A stretch of DNA of 64,000 nucleotides from Nymphaea colorata (taxonomy: Eukaryota; Streptophyta; Magnoliopsida; Nymphaeales; Nymphaeaceae). The notes beneath the pieces were generated by a model. It ran no database searches, was not told where the DNA came from, and saw only the letters and a program-made list of their open reading frames with translations. Each line of letters starts with the position of its first letter. Positions within the stretch are counted from its first letter, which is position 1. The DNA lies in assembly GCF_008831285.2 (NCBI RefSeq), contig NC_045149.1:14162629-14226628 (forward strand), written 5' to 3'. Of this stretch, positions 46,784-57,342 are shown piece after piece. The translations under genes and the position numbers were made by a program.

Positions 46784-48660
46784 ATTGGCTATAGATATTC
46801 CAAAATGTTTGATTTCATCTTGCATGAAATATCTCCTTTCTAAAGTCAGAAAACAACACCATTTAGCACGAAGAATTGCTTTACAACACTATAGCAACTT
46901 TCTCCATTCTAAAATTGGTCTCTTCTTTCTAATGTCCTCATAAAAAGTCCATAATCTGCATTACTTTCATAATTTTAGGACCCCATAAGAAATTATCTTT
47001 GTAATCAGAGAGTCCTGACATCTCAACCATTCCCTTAATCCAGATCGATCAAGGAGGGGCTAAGTCCCTATTTTGATAAGTCAAAAGCATATCACGCACA
47101 TACCATTTCAAGAAATGATCAGGTCATCTACTTCTTCCTGATCTGCTTGTAGAAGACAAAAATCCTCAACCCCAGTTGTAGGGATGTCAATATATCCGAT
47201 TTGAATCGGATATCCTACCGATCCGATCCGAAAAAATCAGATATGGATACAAATTTACTATCCGATTAAGAAATCCGATCGGATTCAAATTTAATAAATG
47301 ACATCCGATCGGATTCGAATTTGGATATACATAAATATCGGATCAGATTCAGATACAGATTTGGATCAGATTCATTTTTATACAAATATCCTCTATCTAA
47401 TACTTGAAAAATGGCAAAATCCAGTTCAAAATTCGTATTTGAATTCGGATATAAATATAAAAATCGGATTCAGATCGGATTCAGATTGTAAAATCGGATT
47501 TCGGATTCGGATATGACTTCGCTTTATTCAAATTTGAATCTGAATCCGAATCCGAATATATGAATATCCAAAAAAGCGGATATGATTAAAGATGTATCCG
47601 ATCCGAATCCGATCCGTTGACATCCCTACCCAGTTGCCCAACCAAAACTTAGTCTGTCTGCCATCCCCTACATCCCATTCAATTTGATGACCAACTGCCT
47701 GCCAGCTATCCAGGACACCTTTCCAAATCAATGACATATTTGAAATTTTTCTACAAGTCCAAAGACTGTCACAATCCAAATATTTCAACTTTACATAAGC
47801 AGACCATAAAGAGGTTGCTAAGATAGAATTTTTAGCAGGATATAGAAGAAGAGCAGAATTAAATGTCCATAGATTGCTTCTTTCAGATGACCACACAATT
47901 GATGCCAGCTGATAGCATGAAGTGTCTTACTTCCTTCTTGCTCTGCCCAAAAAAAACGTGCACATTTTCTTGAGATATCTCTGACAACAGAATTAGGAAC
48001 CTTAAAGCATCTCATCCAAAATCCTATAACACTTTCAATAACATGCATGATTAAACATTATTTACCCTAGAAAGAAAGTAATCTACTTTTCCATAGCGCC
48101 AGTTTCTTCAAGATCTTCTCCCTTAAGGGGTCACAATATTGAACAAGGAGAGAGACCGTAAACAGTGGCAACCCTAAATAGGAGACAGGCAAGGGCACCA
48201 CCTTCAAGCCCAAAATATGCTCAAACTCAACAAACATTAAAACCTCCACATGAAAAGCAACAAAACAGGAATCTGAGTGGTTTACTACAGGAATTTGAGT
48301 GGTTTATTTCCAAACCTGCATTTACGGCAAAATCAGCAAACACTGCTTTGATTGCTAGAATAGAATCTTTTTCAGCAGTTGAACAAGTCACAACATTATG
48401 TCATCGGCAAAGCAAGGTAGATTAAATTGTATCCAATAACTCTCGGCACCTTCAAAGCTCCTCAAAATTTTTCCCATTGAAGTTTCCTAGAAAGAATCTT
48501 CATTAGAAAAATAAACAGAAAAGGAGAAATGGGACCACCTTGTCGAAGTCCACGCTAGGCATGAAAAAAAAATCACACTCCTTACCATTTACCACAATTA
48601 CATATGAAGGCATCGTCATTTATAAAAGAACACCATTAACCCAATGCTTTGAAAAATTTA
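46784..48660 (-). pseudogene. L1-type LINE, reverse transcriptase part (copy B, 5'-truncated)
   Basis: Counterpart of 35,334-37,130 and extends about 110 bp farther toward the LINE 5' side. It adds YVIVVNGKECDFF ahead of RQGGPISPFLFIF, the usual NG...GLRQG order of L1 RT. FADDIML is near 48,400, and SYLGLPLFTVS and LWKSRLLSF are at 48,067-48,249. Similarity to ORF2 ends at about 48,660, so the element is 5'-truncated, as is common for LINEs. The MITE at 47,179-47,628 interrupts it. Confidence 0.85.
47179..47628. mobile_element. hAT-like MITE with 8 bp target duplication (copy B)
   Basis: 450 bp counterpart of 35,734-36,182 with the same inverted ends and the octamer CCCAGTTG at 47,171-47,178 and 47,629-47,636. 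Confidence 0.9.
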
Positions 48661-48661
48661 A

Positions 48662-48839
48662 ACGAAAGAGAGAAAAATTTAAAAAACATTGAAAAATACT
48701 TGGAATTTGCATGAAAATGTTCTTAAATTCAAATTTTGAGTTTTGGCTCCAAACTCTCTATAAATATCTCCACAATCTTCTCTTTTGGGCATGAGGTAAC
48801 CCTTGGGGAACGTCTAGTACTTTCTTACTTGTAACCTTG

Positions 48840-48840
<1 letters not shown>
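48662..48840 (+). repeat. Fragment of the long LTR-like family with TATA box
   Basis: TGAGTTTTGGCTCCA followed by CTCTATAAATATC and CTTGGGGAACG matches 59,310-59,400 (TGAGTTTTGGCTCCA, CTCTATTAATACG, CTTGGAGAAAC) and 62,550-62,620. The TATAAATA at 48,759-48,766 is the best TATA box of the three copies. It lies between the LINE end and the CT-rich domain. Confidence 0.65.
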
Positions 48841-48877
<37 letters not shown>

Positions 48878-49680
48878 ATTTGTCACTTAAAGTCTCTCTT
48901 TCTCTTTCTTTTATTAACCTCTCTCTCTCTCTCTCTTCAACTTATCTCTCTTTCAAATATCTCTCTCTTTGATTCCTCTTTTAAATTCTTTTTTCTCTCT
49001 TTTATAATACCGCTCTGTTCAATTTCTAGTATCTCTTAAAATCACTTTTTCTCTTGCTTTTATTATGACCTTTTCCTATCTCCCTCACTTCAGTTTCTCT
49101 ATTAATTTTTTCTCTTTTATTAATATTTTTCTCTTTGATCTTTTTCTCTCCCTTCCCCCTCGGTTGGAGTTTTCTCTTAAAATCTTTCCTTCTCTTTTTT
49201 ATTAATCTGTGCATCTCTTCAAATTTCTCCCTTAAATTCTATTTTTCTATTGCTTTTATTAATCTCCCTCTCTTTGTCTTAGATTTATCTATTTTTTTTA
49301 AACTCTCTCTCTTCCCATCTCTCTCTTTGATTTCTCTCTTTAAAACTATTTTTCTCTCTTTTATTAATATCTCTCTAACTCTCTTCCATTTCTCTCTTAA
49401 AATCTCTACACCTCTCTCCAACTCCCTTAGATTTCTCTCTCTCTCTCTCTCTCTTTCTCTTATTAGTCACACTCTCTCTACAATTTGTCTATTTCTCTCT
49501 TTGATCTCTCTCATAACATCTCTCTTCCTTTCTCTCTTGCTTTGTCTTTGATTTCTCTTTGTTGCTCTGTTTGATTTCTTCTTAAGCTCTCTCGCTCTCT
49601 CTTTTTAAAATCTCTATCTCTTTCTCACTCTCGTCCTTTCTTTCTCTATCTCTCAAAGTCTTAAGATTTAAATTCCTACG
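48841..49680 (+). repeat. CT-rich degenerate minisatellite
   Basis: Recurring words TTTTATTAAT, CTCTCTCTTTGATTT and TCTCTTAAAAT come back about every 60-90 bases, giving a degenerate tandem array built from a CT-rich unit. A 138-codon Leu/Ser/Phe frame at 49,135-49,551 is a translation of this array, not a gene. Confidence 0.8.
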
Positions 49681-49739
49681 ATCCTTTGTCTAAAATCTAG
49701 TTATTCTTAAGAGCCACACAACTTTCCAAGTAACACAAC

Positions 49740-50041
49740 CAGCATTTCCACATCCAGCCAACAAATCGAAGAAAGAGAGAGTGAAAGATTAATAAGAGAG
49801 AAAAAAAGATGTTTTAAGAGATAATATAAGAGATCTTTTATATATATGTGTGTGTTTATCTTTGGGATTATGAGAATATCTCTCTTCCATCATTGAGTAT
49901 GGGAGGAAGCGCCTATTCTAGAAGAAGTTGATGAAAGTAACGCTTCTCATGCCTTTTTGTGCTTCAATTTAATCGAGGATGTGTGTGTTTAGGAAATTTA
50001 TTCTTTTGAGACTACTAATACGATGGTCAACAGGTATATAT
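49740..50041. other. Start of the GA-rich domain; no gene
   Basis: GA-rich words (GAAAGAGAGAGTGAAAG, TTAATAAGAGAG) give way to mixed sequence up to the MITE. No coding sequence was recognised. Confidence 0.4.
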
Positions 50042-50044
50042 TAA

Positions 50045-50794
50045 CACCCTGTTTGGATGGAGGGAAAGTAAAGGAAAGAACAATCAATCCTTTGTTTGGT
50101 TGATTAATTAAAAAAAATAAAATGAAAGGAAAATAAAAAGTTTGTTTGGTTGCAAAGGGAGAGAAAGGAAAGGGAGGGAAATGAAAGAGATCTCTAATGT
50201 AAATCCAATCCTTCCATAATTGGGAGGGAATGAAAAAACCTATCCCTTTCTACTGTGTATACCCTTTCCACCAGCCCTCAGAAGAGACATCAACCAACTT
50301 TGTGTGTCTCTTTCTCTCCCTTCCACCACTACTCGAGACTTAGATGGTATTTCACAATGGCCCCTTTACCAAACTCAAGTTTTTGTCATTTTTATGTCAT
50401 CTAATTAGTGCACCTGAAAATGGTGTTTTGTTCGATTGATATAAATTTTTATCATATTTATTACTACAGAATGAAATGTCAAGTGTAAGTATGGTTCCTC
50501 TTTTATAGAATCAGGAAATCAAATTAAAAATATCTTTATTTTAATGATAAATTTTTGAATGTTAGGGGTATTATTCTAAAGTATTATAAATTCTATCTTT
50601 TTCTTTTCTTTATCTAGTACATACAAACGTGATTTTAGCAATTAATTCTTTTCTATCAAAACAAGCTTTATAATCACATCTTTCCTTTCATTTTCTTTCA
50701 ATTCCCTTCCTTTCCCATTCCCATTCCCTCCCTTTCCTTTCCATTCATTTTCATCTCTCCCTTTCCTTCCCTTTCCCTCCATCCAAACAAAGCG
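50045..50794. mobile_element. Harbinger/Tourist-like MITE, 750 bp
   Basis: The left end CACCCTGTTTGGATGGAGGGAAAG and the reverse complement of the right end (CGCTTTGTTTGGATGGAGGGAAAG) agree at 20 of 24 positions. TAA stands on both sides (50,042-50,044 and 50,795-50,797), the TWA target duplication of PIF/Harbinger elements. Subterminal GGAAAGGAAA-type purine tracts form a longer imperfect stem. No protein is encoded. Confidence 0.7.
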
Positions 50795-50849
50795 TAAGAG
50801 AATGATGATTAAAAGGTGGTTAAAGATGTAGTTTAACACTATGAGAGAG

Positions 50850-51002
50850 AGAAATAAATATTTTAAGAGAAAAATCAAAGAGAGAGAGAGAGATCAATAA
50901 AAGGGAAAAAATTAAGAGAGAAATCATAGAGAAAGAAAGAGTTATCGAAGTGAGAGAAATTAACAAAAGAGAGAAAAAATAGTTTAAGAGAGAAATCAGA
51001 GT

Positions 51003-51085
<83 letters not shown>

Positions 51086-51185
51086 TGAAGAGACGAAGAG
51101 GGAGCAGAAAGACTAATAAAAGGAAGAGAAAGATATCTTAAAAGAAAAATTAAAGAGAGAGGGAGAGAGGAATATAGATTTCAAG
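50850..51185. repeat. GA-rich degenerate array (complement of the CT-rich unit)
   Basis: AAATCAAAGAGAGAGAG, TTAAGAGAGAAATCA and ATTAACAAAAGAG words are the reverse complement of the words in 48,841-49,680. It contains an AT microsatellite at 51,006-51,083. Confidence 0.75.
51006..51083. repeat. (AT)n microsatellite
   Basis: An uninterrupted AT run of about 78 bases, the longest in the window. Confidence 0.97.
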
Positions 51186-51189
51186 AAAA

Positions 51190-51780
51190 GCAATGCACGT
51201 GGAATGTGCAGCGCGGTGGTGCGACGGCAAGGCGTTTCAATGCATCAAGTTCAGCAGTCCCTTTGGAAGTGCAAGTCTGTTGTTGGGGAATTCAGTGGGT
51301 TCCCCACGCGTAGTGTTTGGATACACAAGGGGGTGCGCGTGGGTTAGGGGTAATTCCCCAGTAGGCGCATACGCTGCGTTCCACAACCGCGTAGAGTCAC
51401 GCGGGGGTGAGCAAGTGAATGCTCATCGTCGAGTAGGGCGATGGTCGGCCGCCTTACTTAATGACATATAGTCGTCAACTAGCTTCGGCTGGGGACTTCC
51501 TCCCAAGGGAAGTCTACCCCCACCCAGATTTCGTTTGGATGTAGATAGACACCTAGAGGAATGGCAAAGTTTTGACAGGGCCTCATGGCCACGGCTTGCC
51601 GATGGCCGACAATGGGATCAACCTGGGTGATGGTGTGCCGAGTGCTTAGCACTCCTCGTCTAGTCCACAGTCCCGAGGAAAAGATGAATGCTTCCACTAG
51701 CTAAAGAGAGAGACGGCTGGCCGAAGGCTTTGGGGAACGCCTTCGGCGCCGCGCGGGCTGGAGAAACTCGGCCCGTGACA
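51190..51780. other. GC-rich islet, possible solo LTR
   Basis: A block of about 590 bp with clearly higher GC lies inside the GA-rich array. It ends GGCCCGTGACA, the same kind of end as the gypsy LTRs here (CTCGTGACA, CCTGTGACA), and contains an internal palindromic GCCTTCGG...CCGAAGGC type stretch near 51,722-51,745. Short frames on both strands have no recognised family. No 5 bp target duplication could be found, so the LTR idea is tentative. Confidence 0.4.
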
Positions 51781-52225
51781 GAGAGAGTATGTGTTGAATA
51801 ACGGAGAGGGAAATAGAGATTTTAGTTGAGGAAATAAAGTCAAAGAGAAAGAGCAGAAGAGAGAGATATCAAGCGGAGAGAAGAAGATTAATAAAAGAGG
51901 AAGAAAAAATAAAGAGAGGGGAAAGAGATCGAAGAGAGGGTGTGGTCAATAAAAGAGAGATGAAGTAAGAGAGAAATCAAAGAGAGATATATATTAATAA
52001 AAGAGAGAAAAAGAGGAAAGAGAGAAAAAGAGGAATTTTAAGAGATAAATTGAAGAGTGGAGAGGGATCTAAGAAAATGAGCAACTAATAAAATCAAAAG
52101 AAAAAGTGATTTTATGAGATAAAGTAAATGGAAAGATAAGAGAGAGCCTAATAAAAGATAGAGGAGGAGAGATAGAAGAAAGAGAGCAAGAAAAGGGACC
52201 AAATCATATGAGAAGGAGAGAGAAA
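51781..52225. repeat. GA-rich degenerate array, second part
   Basis: Continues the GA-rich unit seen at 50,850 (AGAGAGAAATCAAAGAGAG, TTAATAAAAGAGAG). It resumes directly after the GC-rich islet, so the islet seems inserted in the array. Confidence 0.75.
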
Positions 52226-52934
52226 AATAGGCAAGGAGGGGACTTTATATGAGGTGCTCAAAACTTGGCAACCTTGCAGTCCTTAGAGTAGACCTCCCAA
52301 CTAGGTCATGAGGCCTTTGGCTATAAGTCCACCTAGGACCTACCTAGCCCATGGCTAGGTTACGCATGAATGTGCGGATCTGTTGAGGGCTGTCAACCAC
52401 AGAAGGGTCCCTTGAAGAGTGGGTAGCAAGGCAGCCTAGGGCAAGAGCTAGTAGGTGGTGGTGGCATGGGCTGCCTGCCAACTAGACCTGGTTGTGGATC
52501 GGCTCTGACCATGTACCTTTAGCGATTGTGACCGCGGCCCTAGGCTGGCCTTAGCTGGTTTGTTCAATGCTGGTCAGGCTCTTTGACAGGGCATGCCAGT
52601 ACCAAGTATCAAGACTCTGGCCTGGTGTGCGGAGGAGGACGACAGGCAAGGATGATGCAGACGGGGAGCGCTCGACATGAGATGGATCAACTGGGCTGGG
52701 GCACCAGCTCGACAAGGGCAAGGTGGCCTAGCCATACCTAGTACGAGCCGGGCATGGCCGGATCAAAGTCTTCAACAAGACAGCCTGTTGGCCGAGGCCT
52801 CAGCCTACCAGCAAGGGACCGGTGGTAGTGGGCAAGTTGCTGGCGTCAGGTGGCTGGCAGTAGATTACCTTAGCCACGACTGATGGTTGTTAGGCCTGGT
52901 GGAAGCTAAAGGAGGGTCCATAAAAGGATGGTCT

Positions 52935-52967
<33 letters not shown>

Positions 52968-53255
52968 GGAGGGTGGGGAGGTAGTGGCCGGTAAGCATAG
53001 GGCCAATGTTGGTGTGTGTGTGTCGGAGTGCCAAGTAGCAACCAACTTACTATTTGCTGTTGACTTCTCGTTCACTGGCGGTTGAACTTGTCTTCTCCAA
53101 TGGGTTCTAGCAGAAGGTCTTCCTCAGAAGACGAGGCTACTACTGGTAATGGACTGTGCGCTGTCGAGCAGGCATGGCTTGGGTGAGGACTGATGTGCAC
53201 TGCAGAGGAGCTTGCAGTGGTCGGAAATAAGGAAATAGACAAACAATGACTGCCA
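52226..53255. other. Unassigned stretch; GC-richer, no gene recognised
   Basis: Contains CTAGG-rich sequence (52,310-52,360) and a short plus-strand frame (52,677-52,883) without known family. A GA microsatellite lies at about 52,930-52,970. Confidence 0.35.
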
Positions 53256-53315
53256 TTTTTCAGAGGCTGGTGGTAGAGTCCAACTTTGGGTGTAAATCAT
53301 GATGAAAGGATTTCA

Positions 53316-53319
<4 letters not shown>

Positions 53320-53392
<73 letters not shown>

Positions 53393-53393
53393 T
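53320..53393. repeat. (AT)n-(GA)n compound microsatellite
   Basis: AT run at about 53,321-53,348 followed by GA run to 53,393. Confidence 0.95.
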
Positions 53394-53394
53394 A

Positions 53395-53580
53395 AATAAA
53401 GATGAGATAACAAATAAGTATGAGGTAATGTGTATGAGATAACAAATAAATGTAAGATAATAACAAATGTATAAGATAATGCTAAACAAAAGAAGGAGAT
53501 AACAAAAGATTTATGAGATAATGAGATAACATTAAATATAAATATGAGATAATAAAATAGTTATGAGATAACACTATGAG
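53395..53580 (+). repeat. Degenerate tandem repeat, core ATGAGATAACAAATAA
   Basis: GAGATAA recurs at roughly 15-30 base spacing about ten times between 53,402 and 53,573, with AAATAA or AAAT between copies. It follows directly on the GA microsatellite and may have grown from it. Confidence 0.75.
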
Positions 53581-54164
53581 CGGGACAAAAAAATGAAGAC
53601 ATTTTTTATCGTTAGAGGGGTACATTGGTCATAACGATATGTATATATGGACTCACAAATTTTAGCTTTATCAAATCCCCAAATCTTCTTTTTGATATTT
53701 TCTTTTTTGTTTCTATAAAAAAGTTCCCTTTTCTATTAACATAGGCGTTTTTCCTGATTATTAAAATGACACATGAAAATTCATTCTCTGGGCAACGTAT
53801 ATAATCAGTTCCAGTGTCAAAGGTGGACAAGTGGGCGAGAGAGAGAGAGACATGGGGGTTGGCTTACCTAGAGATGGTCGACCAATACAAAAGCAAAATT
53901 GAGAGCAATGGCAGGGGTGGTATTAAAGGCATAATCTCCAACAGGATGTTTGCAAGCCAATGGTGGCTTTCTTTCTTTCTTTTCTTTTTTCTTTTTTATT
54001 TTTATGTCAAGTGGTTGTGTATAGGCCTTCTTTTGTAATTTTGTAAAACTTGCTGCTGAAGGTAGTTTGGTCCTCTTCATATACACAATCTGTAAAATTA
54101 ATGTAGCGGCCCCAAAAAGTTGATGTTTTTGGAACGAAGAAAAGGTTGGGGCATGTCGGCAGAG
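53581..54164. other. Unassigned AT-rich stretch
   Basis: No gene or known repeat recognised. It precedes the second segmental-duplication copy. Confidence 0.35.
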
Positions 54165-54308
54165 GATGGTCACTTAATTTGCAGTTCTTGTTAATGGCAC
54201 TGATAAGATGCTTGTATACATTTTTAAAATTCTCATTACACTTTCTTTTTTTTACATTATGGTGAATGAAAGAAGATTTTATATGGTTGTTCTGGGCGTG
54301 TGTTTCAG

Positions 54309-54377
54309 GTGGGCATCAGGTACCTTGAGGAGATAAACATGGAGCTGGTTTTTGATGTGACTATTGCTAACGAATGA
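54309..54377 (+). pseudogene. Possible orphan last exon
   Basis: After a pyrimidine-rich stretch and the acceptor TTTCAG (54,303-54,308), 22 codons (VGIRYLEEINMELVFDVTIANE) end with TGA at 54,375-54,377. The composition looks protein-like, unlike the surroundings. In copy 1 (about 1001-1033) the matching acceptor is kept but most of the codons are deleted. No upstream exon is recognised, and the protein family is unknown. Confidence 0.35.
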
Positions 54378-55321
54378 GCAGAGTAGATGACTATTTCTCT
54401 TTGAAGAATTGACTCAGGTTTGCAAACTTTTTTTTTCTTTTTTCAAAAGTAATAAGACACTGGAGATGATGCATTCTCAATTGTGAAGAGGTCAGCTCCT
54501 GTCATATCTATAAAAAGGACTATCAGTGCATATATCTTGGACGACTACTCTTTGAATAATTCAAGCTCAAAACTTACTGCTTTTTGTAATTAATCCAGTG
54601 AAAAAAGTACTGGAATGAATGAATGCAAGCTCAGATGAACAGTTGACGTCTAAAGTATTAGAGCATGATATAAGGCAATGCCATTAATTTTTATGCACCG
54701 GCAGTTTATGGCTGTGCTGGAGATGCCATTTGTACGGACATCCTTGCCATCTTCTCAACAAAAAAATGGTTGACTCTTTTTTGTTTGTTTTACATACTTT
54801 TTCTTGAATCAAGAGTAAAACTAAAAAGGGTATGAGTCTTTTGCTATAAACTTGAGGCAGTGGCTGAAGTCTTATTAGTTGCAGGAGCTTTGAGGTCACA
54901 TCCTTAGGATATTATGTCCATTTTTCAGACTCTTATATGGGAGGTCTAGTTAGCCTACCTGGTTCTCGCACTTTATCTTTTTTCTTGGTGCAGTTGATAA
55001 GAGTTTCAGGTAAGTCACATTGGTACTTTAGTAAGGTCCTTGTATTTATGTCGCTCTACTTAAAGTGGGTACTTGAACACAGTTAGGGTGGTGATCTTTG
55101 TGTTTACTAGTTGTTTTTTCATGGGGTAAACAAAAAGATCATTTATCTTATACAACCTGTATTGTACATGTATTATATATGTATGCCAGCTTTCAGAAGC
55201 CTGATTCTTGGATTGCACTTTGCACCCTGCTTGGTTTCTCATGCAACTCTTTCTTGTGAATGATCACTGTAGCATGGAGGGACTTTGGTTAGTTGTTCTC
55301 TCTCTCTCTGTTTGTGTGTGA

Positions 55322-55322
55322 G

Positions 55323-55354
<32 letters not shown>

Positions 55355-55360
55355 CATAGG

Positions 55361-55405
<45 letters not shown>
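55322..55405. repeat. (TA)n compound microsatellite
   Basis: TA runs interrupted by CATACATAGG near 55,350-55,360, followed by a second run and a T tract. Positional equivalent of the 1,290-1,567 microsatellite of copy 1. Confidence 0.95.
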
Positions 55406-55409
<4 letters not shown>

Positions 55410-57041
55410 TTTTTCCTAGCAATCACATGTAAGGATCAGTATTTCTAGGTCTTGTGGTTGTCTTTTGGGTGGGTGTTGGGAGGTGGCTTCTCTTCATTGC
55501 GATGGCTGTTGTTGGTAAATGAGCAAAACGTTGAGCAAGGTCTTGGTTAAGGCAAGCAGTTTAATGTTCTTGCTAGAAATTAATGTTGAAAAAAAAACTA
55601 TAAAGAGATTGTTCTTATTATCAAATAGTAGACAAAACAGACATCACAAACATAAAAGACTGTACAAGATTCAAACATTGGATGGAACATACAAAATGGA
55701 CAGAGCATAAATCAAACAGAACAAACAGGACAGACAAGACAAATAATAAGAAGAAAAGGAACTTGATGTTCTGTTCCTGAAACCATCAAATAGTGGGCAA
55801 AAAACACCAGTAACGGGACAGAAGTGTGGTAGACAGGATGTCCAGTCCGTTCTGTGGAGTGAAACAGTTATCAACAACCTCTTAAAATGCACACATAGGC
55901 ACACTTACTAGCTAAGTATGCAAGAAAGAAGCCAATTTGTAGCTATTGGCATTTCTTACATAGGGAACTGAATCCCCACCTCCCCCATTTAGTTGAAGTA
56001 ACTTCAATATATGATGCCATGGACACTTCTTGGAAAGCCTTAGAGACCAACCTTAAAAGAATGACAATTCAGCATGACTTAGCAGTTTATGACTGATTCA
56101 ACGGATTTAATTAAAGAAATTTGTTGAATTTTGGAGGCTCTTGAATCAGCAATTGCATTTGATTCGAATCAGCTGATTCAGGCCGATTCAAGTGGACAGT
56201 ATCAAGATGGTGAGGGAAAATGACAATGGTTGACGTGAAGGAGACATGTCTGGTGGTTCTGGTGGAAACTAGTTAGGTGCATAGTGTGCACAGGGGTGTA
56301 TAATGATCAAAATACTCTTAAAAGGAGTGAAACTGGTTTCATGCAGACCTCTATGCATGCACAGGAGTGTGTAATGACCAAACTATCACTAATAAAATAA
56401 AAAAGTGAGCGTCTTAAAAAGGATAAAAAGGAGATTATAAAAAGTAAAAAGACTAAAAAGTAATTTCATTATAAAAAATTCTAAAATACCCCCACACTCT
56501 CTCTTTTGTGGGATTGCATATTTGTTGCATGTACAAAGTAGTGAAAAAAAAGTTAAAAAAAAAATATAATAAATGTACTTTTTAGTATTTTTACAAGGAT
56601 AAAAGAGAAATGAAAAAGTTAAAAAGTGTAAAAAGTAGATTTCTTTATTAAAAAAATTCCTAAAATACCTCAACCCTACATTTGTTGGTGAGGCTGGATG
56701 GAAGGGAGAGGGCAAGGATGTGAGAGAGAGAGGGAGAGGGAGAGAGAGAGAGCAATCAAAGCGGCGATGTTTGTCTCTCTCCCTCTCTTCTCGATGCTCT
56801 GCTTGTTATTTCCAGTGTTTCGGACTTAAACGGTAGCAATCTATTGATTTTTTGTCCATTCTCTCAACATTGGGAGCCGGAAAATGTGTCATGAAAAATT
56901 TACAAGACCGAATCAAACAAAAGAGAGAAGACAACGAAATGCAAAAGATTCATATTTAACCAAAAAAAAAAATTTACAATCTGTCACCCATTTTAAAAAC
57001 CACACACATTTCAGATAATAAACCCCAATATGTGCTAATTA

Positions 57042-57335
57042 TTAACTTTTCACCGAGATGGTTGAGTGCAGGACATCCGAAAATCCCCAACATGCTTTGA
57101 GAGACAGGCAATCTGTTCCTTTGCATCCGTCGGACATGTTCTTCCTGTTAGACCTGGACACCTCCAATGGCTTGAGAGCAGACATGTCAACTACTTGTTG
57201 GAGGCTGCCACAGTTTTTCACCTTCAATGACTTGAAAGCAGCATGTCAGATAATTGCTGAAGCCCGCTACAATCTTTCACCTCAAACAACTCCAAGGAAG
57301 GCATGTTAACGATAGTCTTCAGTCTATTAAATTCA
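57042..57335 (-). pseudogene. NBS-LRR 3' remnant with LRR codons
   Basis: The minus strand carries KNCGSLQQVVDMSALKPLEV, an LRR with the same layout as KGCGRVEQVADDHMPALKGL in the gene at 8398-8931. The plus-strand word GGCATGTTAACGATAGTCTTCAG near 57,298 matches the LRR coding words near 8888 and 9005. Only the last few repeats survive. This is the third member of the local resistance-gene family. Confidence 0.75.
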
Positions 57336-57342
57336 GACCTTT

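Larger units (their letters stand above)
37231..48550 (+). repeat. Large direct repeat, copy B (contig start)
   Basis: 11,320 bp, colinear with 25,714-37,130. Its first 4-5 kb lacks many single bases present in copy A (for example near 37,910, 38,280, 39,390 and 39,660), whereas its Ty3 region keeps frames that copy A has lost. It continues past the shared end into unique sequence at 48,551, while copy A stops at the gap. Confidence 0.95.
54165..57160. repeat. Segmental duplication, copy 2 (partner at 857-3092)
   Basis: Colinear with copy 1 and includes about 750 bp (roughly 54,330-55,080) missing there. It keeps the AT microsatellite position (55,322-55,405) seen at 1,290-1,567 in copy 1, and passes into LRR sequence at its right end where copy 1 is cut by a transposon. 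Confidence 0.8.

Noticed and set aside
25714-48550. Recent biological tandem duplication carrying two Ty3 elements
   Set aside because: Copy boundaries coincide exactly with the N gap; overlap of contig ends explains all observations. Kept as a finding about assembly.
49135-49551. 138-codon frame rich in Leu, Ser and Phe, resembling a membrane protein
   Set aside because: It is the translation of the CT-rich degenerate array and has no non-repetitive part.
51190-51780. Organelle DNA insertion
   Set aside because: No plastid or mitochondrial gene could be recognised in either strand; left as an unexplained GC-rich islet.
53868-54173. 101-codon minus-strand frame
   Set aside because: Lys-rich part comes from a T-rich tract; no family signature and partly overlaps the segmental-duplication edge.
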